Shown: piece after piece, positions 61,600-64,000 of the stretch | Numbering within the stretch: position 1 is the first letter of the stretch | How the letters are laid out: each line of letters starts with the position of its first letter | Assembly (NCBI RefSeq): GCF_003313385.1 | Contig: NZ_QMHN01000003.1 | Location: forward strand, 124,001-188,000 | Reading direction: 5' to 3' | From: Pedobacter chitinilyticus | GTDB lineage: Bacteria > Bacteroidota > Bacteroidia > Sphingobacteriales > Sphingobacteriaceae | DNA: 64,000 nucleotides | Made by a program: the position numbers and the translations under genes | The notes under the pieces: model-generated | The model's input: only the letters and a program-made list of their open reading frames with translations | Told to the model about the DNA's origin: nothing | Database searches by the model: none

Positions 61600-62723
61600 A
61601 TGAATTTGCACAGGTTTAAAAATCTTAGCCAAATGAAGTTCACATGGGCGTCAGTACTTCTATGTTCAATACTCCCTTTTTGGATGGTAGTAAAAGCAAA
61701 TGATGCCCAAGATCCAATAGAAAGAATAATCGCCGAGGAAACGGCAAAGCTGATGAAGTCGCCTAGTTATAAGGCTGTATCTGGAGTCATTTACCTCAAG
61801 GGCAAAGCACATTATTTCAATTACGGCAAACTCAGTAATGAGCAACAACCAAACAGCAACACGATATATGAAATAGGTTCAATCACTAAAACTTATACAG
61901 GTGTGTTGCTCTCTCAAGCAGTTCACGATCGAAAGATCAATTTAGATAATGATGTAAGAAAATATCTGATCGGTAAATATCCCAATCTTGTACTGGCCAA
62001 TGGAAAGCCAATCACCATCAGACACTTGATTACACATACTTCTGGATTACCCTTGGTGATGAACTGCGACGAACACGCTCAAAATGTGACGACACAAATG
62101 GCCTGTTTTGAAAAATTCCGAAAAGAAGATTTCTTTAAAGCATTAAAAACGGTGCGGCCGACCGATAACTCTGGAAAAAATTATCATTACTCTGGTGTAG
62201 GCATCCAATTGGTTGGCTATATATTGGAACAAGTTTACCAGATGAACCATACGGAACTACTTCAAAAATATGTCTTCTACCGTTCGAAAGAAAAACAGAC
62301 TTTTTAAAATTGAACCAAGAAGGAAATCCGAACATCTCTATAGGCAGAAACAGTGAAGGCAAGCCTGTGCCCATTATCAACGGGTTCTACGATTATTCAG
62401 GAGGAATGAAGTCATCAGCCACTTCCATGTTAAACTATATAAAGATGTACTTGGAAAATAACGATGCGGTAGTGAAACAGACCATGAACCAATTGGCCGG
62501 CGATAGGTTGCAAGGACGAGCTTATGCCTGGAATACCTATGCATACAATACGCCCAAAAAAATGCTTTATCACAACGGTAGCAGTTTTGGCCATTCCTCA
62601 TGGATAGCACTTTATCCCAACCAAAAGGTGGGAATTTTCATTGTCACTAATGTGGTAACCGCCGACTCTCAAAGCAGGCTGAATGAACTGTCAAACCGCA
62701 TCATCGACAGGCTTAATATTTAA
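61600..62723 (+). pseudogene. Serine beta-lactamase-like hydrolase, frameshifted
   Basis: Two adjacent frames together encode one class C beta-lactamase/serine hydrolase of about 375 residues. The upstream part (61600-62307) has a signal peptide, the active-site SITK near residue 95, and a YSGVG motif near 200, then a stop. The downstream part (62310-62723, different frame) supplies the KTG-equivalent YHNGSSFGHSSW. A one-base loss near 62275-62277 would restore a continuous frame running KYVF, then LPFERKTDFLKLNQEG. It is either a recent pseudogene or a sequencing error. No sign of programmed slippage was seen. Confidence 0.85.
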
Positions 62724-62765
62724 ATTGACTAATTTTTTTAAGCAAGCGAATTAACGCGCTTAGTA

Positions 62766-63227
62766 TCAATTCGCTTTTACTTTGATATATTTTTCAGTAA
62801 TGGTACGATCTACCCCAGCGCCTTCTACTTTTTCCACCCCTGTTTGGATCAATGTATCGTTTTTGATGCTGACCTTAAAATTGAAAGTTTTCCCTTCCCA
62901 GTTCCTATCCTTATAATAGTCCAAATACTCGGTATACTCATCTCCTTTTAAGAGATATCTGCCACCTCCGCCATCAAAATGATTGCTGCTGTCTTTCGGC
63001 ATGTCCAGCTTATGGTTGAGGAAAGCAAAATGCGTATCATTAATGATCTTGATCATGCTTCTACCTTTCGTATAGTCTGTTTCGGTACGCTTGCCATTTT
63101 CAACCGTCGTAGCCGACAACAACTGCCATGTCCCTACAATGGGAACTTGGGTATTTTCTGTTTTAACAGAATGACATGAAAAAAAGGAAGCGATGCAACA
63201 CGATAGAAGAAGCGTTTTAACATTCAT
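62766..63227 (-). CDS. Lipocalin-like small lipoprotein
   Basis: This 153-residue lipoprotein has a signal peptide with Cys near residue 18 (ASFFSCHS). The mature domain starts PIVGTWQLLSATTVENGK, the opening of lipocalin-like (DUF4488 or related) Bacteroidota proteins. A barrel-like run of strands follows, including a Gly-rich GGGGRYLLKG loop. Members may bind small hydrophobic ligands, but no specific one is known. It is on the minus strand, convergent with the frameshifted serine hydrolase gene. Confidence 0.8.
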   Translation of the reverse strand: MNVKTLLLSCCIASFFSCHSVKTENTQVPIVGTWQLLSATTVENGKRTETDYTKGRSMIKIINDTHFAFLNHKLDMPKDSSNHFDGGGGRYLLKGDEYTEYLDYYKDRNWEGKTFNFKVSIKNDTLIQTGVEKVEGAGVDRTITEKYIKVKAN

Positions 63228-63319
63228 GGTGATAATTTAAATGGTTAGACCTCTAATTTATCAAACCTAAATGGAAATACCAATACGCTCATCGCCCAAA
63301 GCAAAAACTGAGACGTGAT

Positions 63320-64000
63320 CTACGATTCCTGGACGGGTATTCTAAAACCAAACTCGCTACCCTCTCCAACAGCCGACTCCACCCAAATTTCACCTCCTTG
63401 TGCTTGAATGAAATCCTTTGAGATGGCCAGTCCAAGACCTGATCCAGATTTATTATTACCATCTGTAGGCACTTGAAAATAGCGATCAAATAGTCTCTTT
63501 TGATACTGCTGATCAATGCCCTTGCCAAAATCCTTGACCGAAAATTCAATAAAGCTTCCCTTTTGGATAATCTTGATAGAAACTTTTGACTTTGCAGGAC
63601 TATAACGTAAAGCATTAGACAGAAAGTTCACCATCACCCATGCGGTCTTTTCAGTGTCTGCTTGAATATGTGGCAAATCGTTCCTACTGATCAGCTCCAA
63701 CTCAATAGATTTCTGTTCCGCCTGAAACCTTACTGCATCCATAGCGTAAATAGCAATCTTTCTAGGATCAGATCTTACGATGTTGAGCTGTATATTTCCT
63801 GTTTCCACCTGTGCCAAATCCAATAGTTCACTGGTAATGGTCAACAAACGGCCACAATCTTCTTTCATGTGTTGCACCAATTCCTGTTGCTCAGCATTCA
63901 GTTCGCCAACCCGCTGATCGTTCATCAGCTTTAGGCTCATTTTCAGCGAAGAAATAGGTGTTTTTAATTCGTGTGAAACTGTCGCAATAAAATTGGTCTT
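63320..64000 (-). CDS. Sensor histidine kinase (5' truncated by window end)
   Basis: This is the C-terminal 226 residues of a histidine kinase; the frame is open to the last base, so the sensor part lies outside. The H-box is TVSHELKTPISSL at visible residues 7-19. The catalytic domain has the N-box VNFLSNALRYSPAK, the G1-type DFGKGID, and GSGLGLAISKDFIQAQGG. It phosphorylates itself on the His and a response regulator partner not in this window. The fold is HisKA plus HATPase_c. The family call is secure; the signal is unknown. Confidence 0.95.
   Translation of the reverse strand, partial: KTNFIATVSHELKTPISSLKMSLKLMNDQRVGELNAEQQELVQHMKEDCGRLLTITSELLDLAQVETGNIQLNIVRSDPRKIAIYAMDAVRFQAEQKSIELELISRNDLPHIQADTEKTAWVMVNFLSNALRYSPAKSKVSIKIIQKGSFIEFSVKDFGKGIDQQYQKRLFDRYFQVPTDGNNKSGSGLGLAISKDFIQAQGGEIWVESAVGEGSEFGFRIPVQES

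Noticed and set aside
1..64000. tRNA, rRNA, CRISPR or transposase genes
   Set aside because: Intergenic regions were read for T-arm consensus, regularly spaced repeats and transposase motifs; none was convincing.

Overview
The window looks like a chromosomal segment of a Bacteroidota bacterium, most likely Sphingobacteriaceae (Pedobacter or a close relative). Supporting signs are a SusC/SusD pair with FecR and an ECF sigma factor, many PorT/OmpW-type barrels and lipoproteins, a BlaI/M56/TonB signalling operon, moderate-to-low GC, and repeated upstream matches to the Bacteroidota -7 promoter consensus TAnnTTTG. No rRNA, tRNA, CRISPR array, integrase, transposase or phage gene was seen.

Layout. 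1-4.9 kb: the end of a LuxR-type response regulator, a beta-CASP metallo-hydrolase, and a BlaI - M56 peptidase/TonB/plug fusion - TonB operon. 5-9.7 kb: typA, a VOC protein and two serine hydrolases. 9.8-15.8 kb: a tight five-gene cassette (esterase, ATP-grasp, YbdK-type carboxylate-amine ligase, class I glutamine amidotransferase, permuted-ATP-grasp-like protein) facing a protein with kinase-like motifs. 16-28.6 kb: an OmpW-like barrel, pdhB, small enzymes, an AddAB-type operon with a membrane protein gene between its two subunits, queD, tcdA, tatD and a thioredoxin-fold protein. 29-32.2 kb: a NagZ-like GH3 enzyme, a PorT-like barrel and a 57-codon ORF. 32.8-44.4 kb: an ECF sigma factor divergent from fecR-susC-susD-lipoprotein-metalloprotease, then two small exported proteins, one with three 34-residue repeats. 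44.7-52.1 kb: a PQQ-type sugar dehydrogenase with cytochrome c, a second ECF sigma factor overlapping a barrel protein with a possible anti-sigma N-terminus, a methyltransferase and an S9 peptidase. 52.2-60.6 kb: two MocR-type regulators around GNATs, an AAA ATPase, YggS, a glutamine amidotransferase and an EamA transporter. 60.7-64 kb: lipoproteins, a frameshifted serine beta-lactamase-like gene and the end of a histidine kinase.

The best candidate for an undescribed system is the 9.8-14.8 kb cassette. It combines three ATP-dependent ligase-type proteins with an amidotransferase and an esterase, which suggests synthesis or trimming of a small amide or peptide-like metabolite. Its product cannot be read from sequence. 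Other notable items are a gene with an open frame but no usable start codon next to its promoter (about 9.7 kb), the exact 34-residue repeats, and a sequence motif shared by the two MocR promoter regions.

Motif positions are from direct reading. Family assignments come from recognised motifs without any database search.
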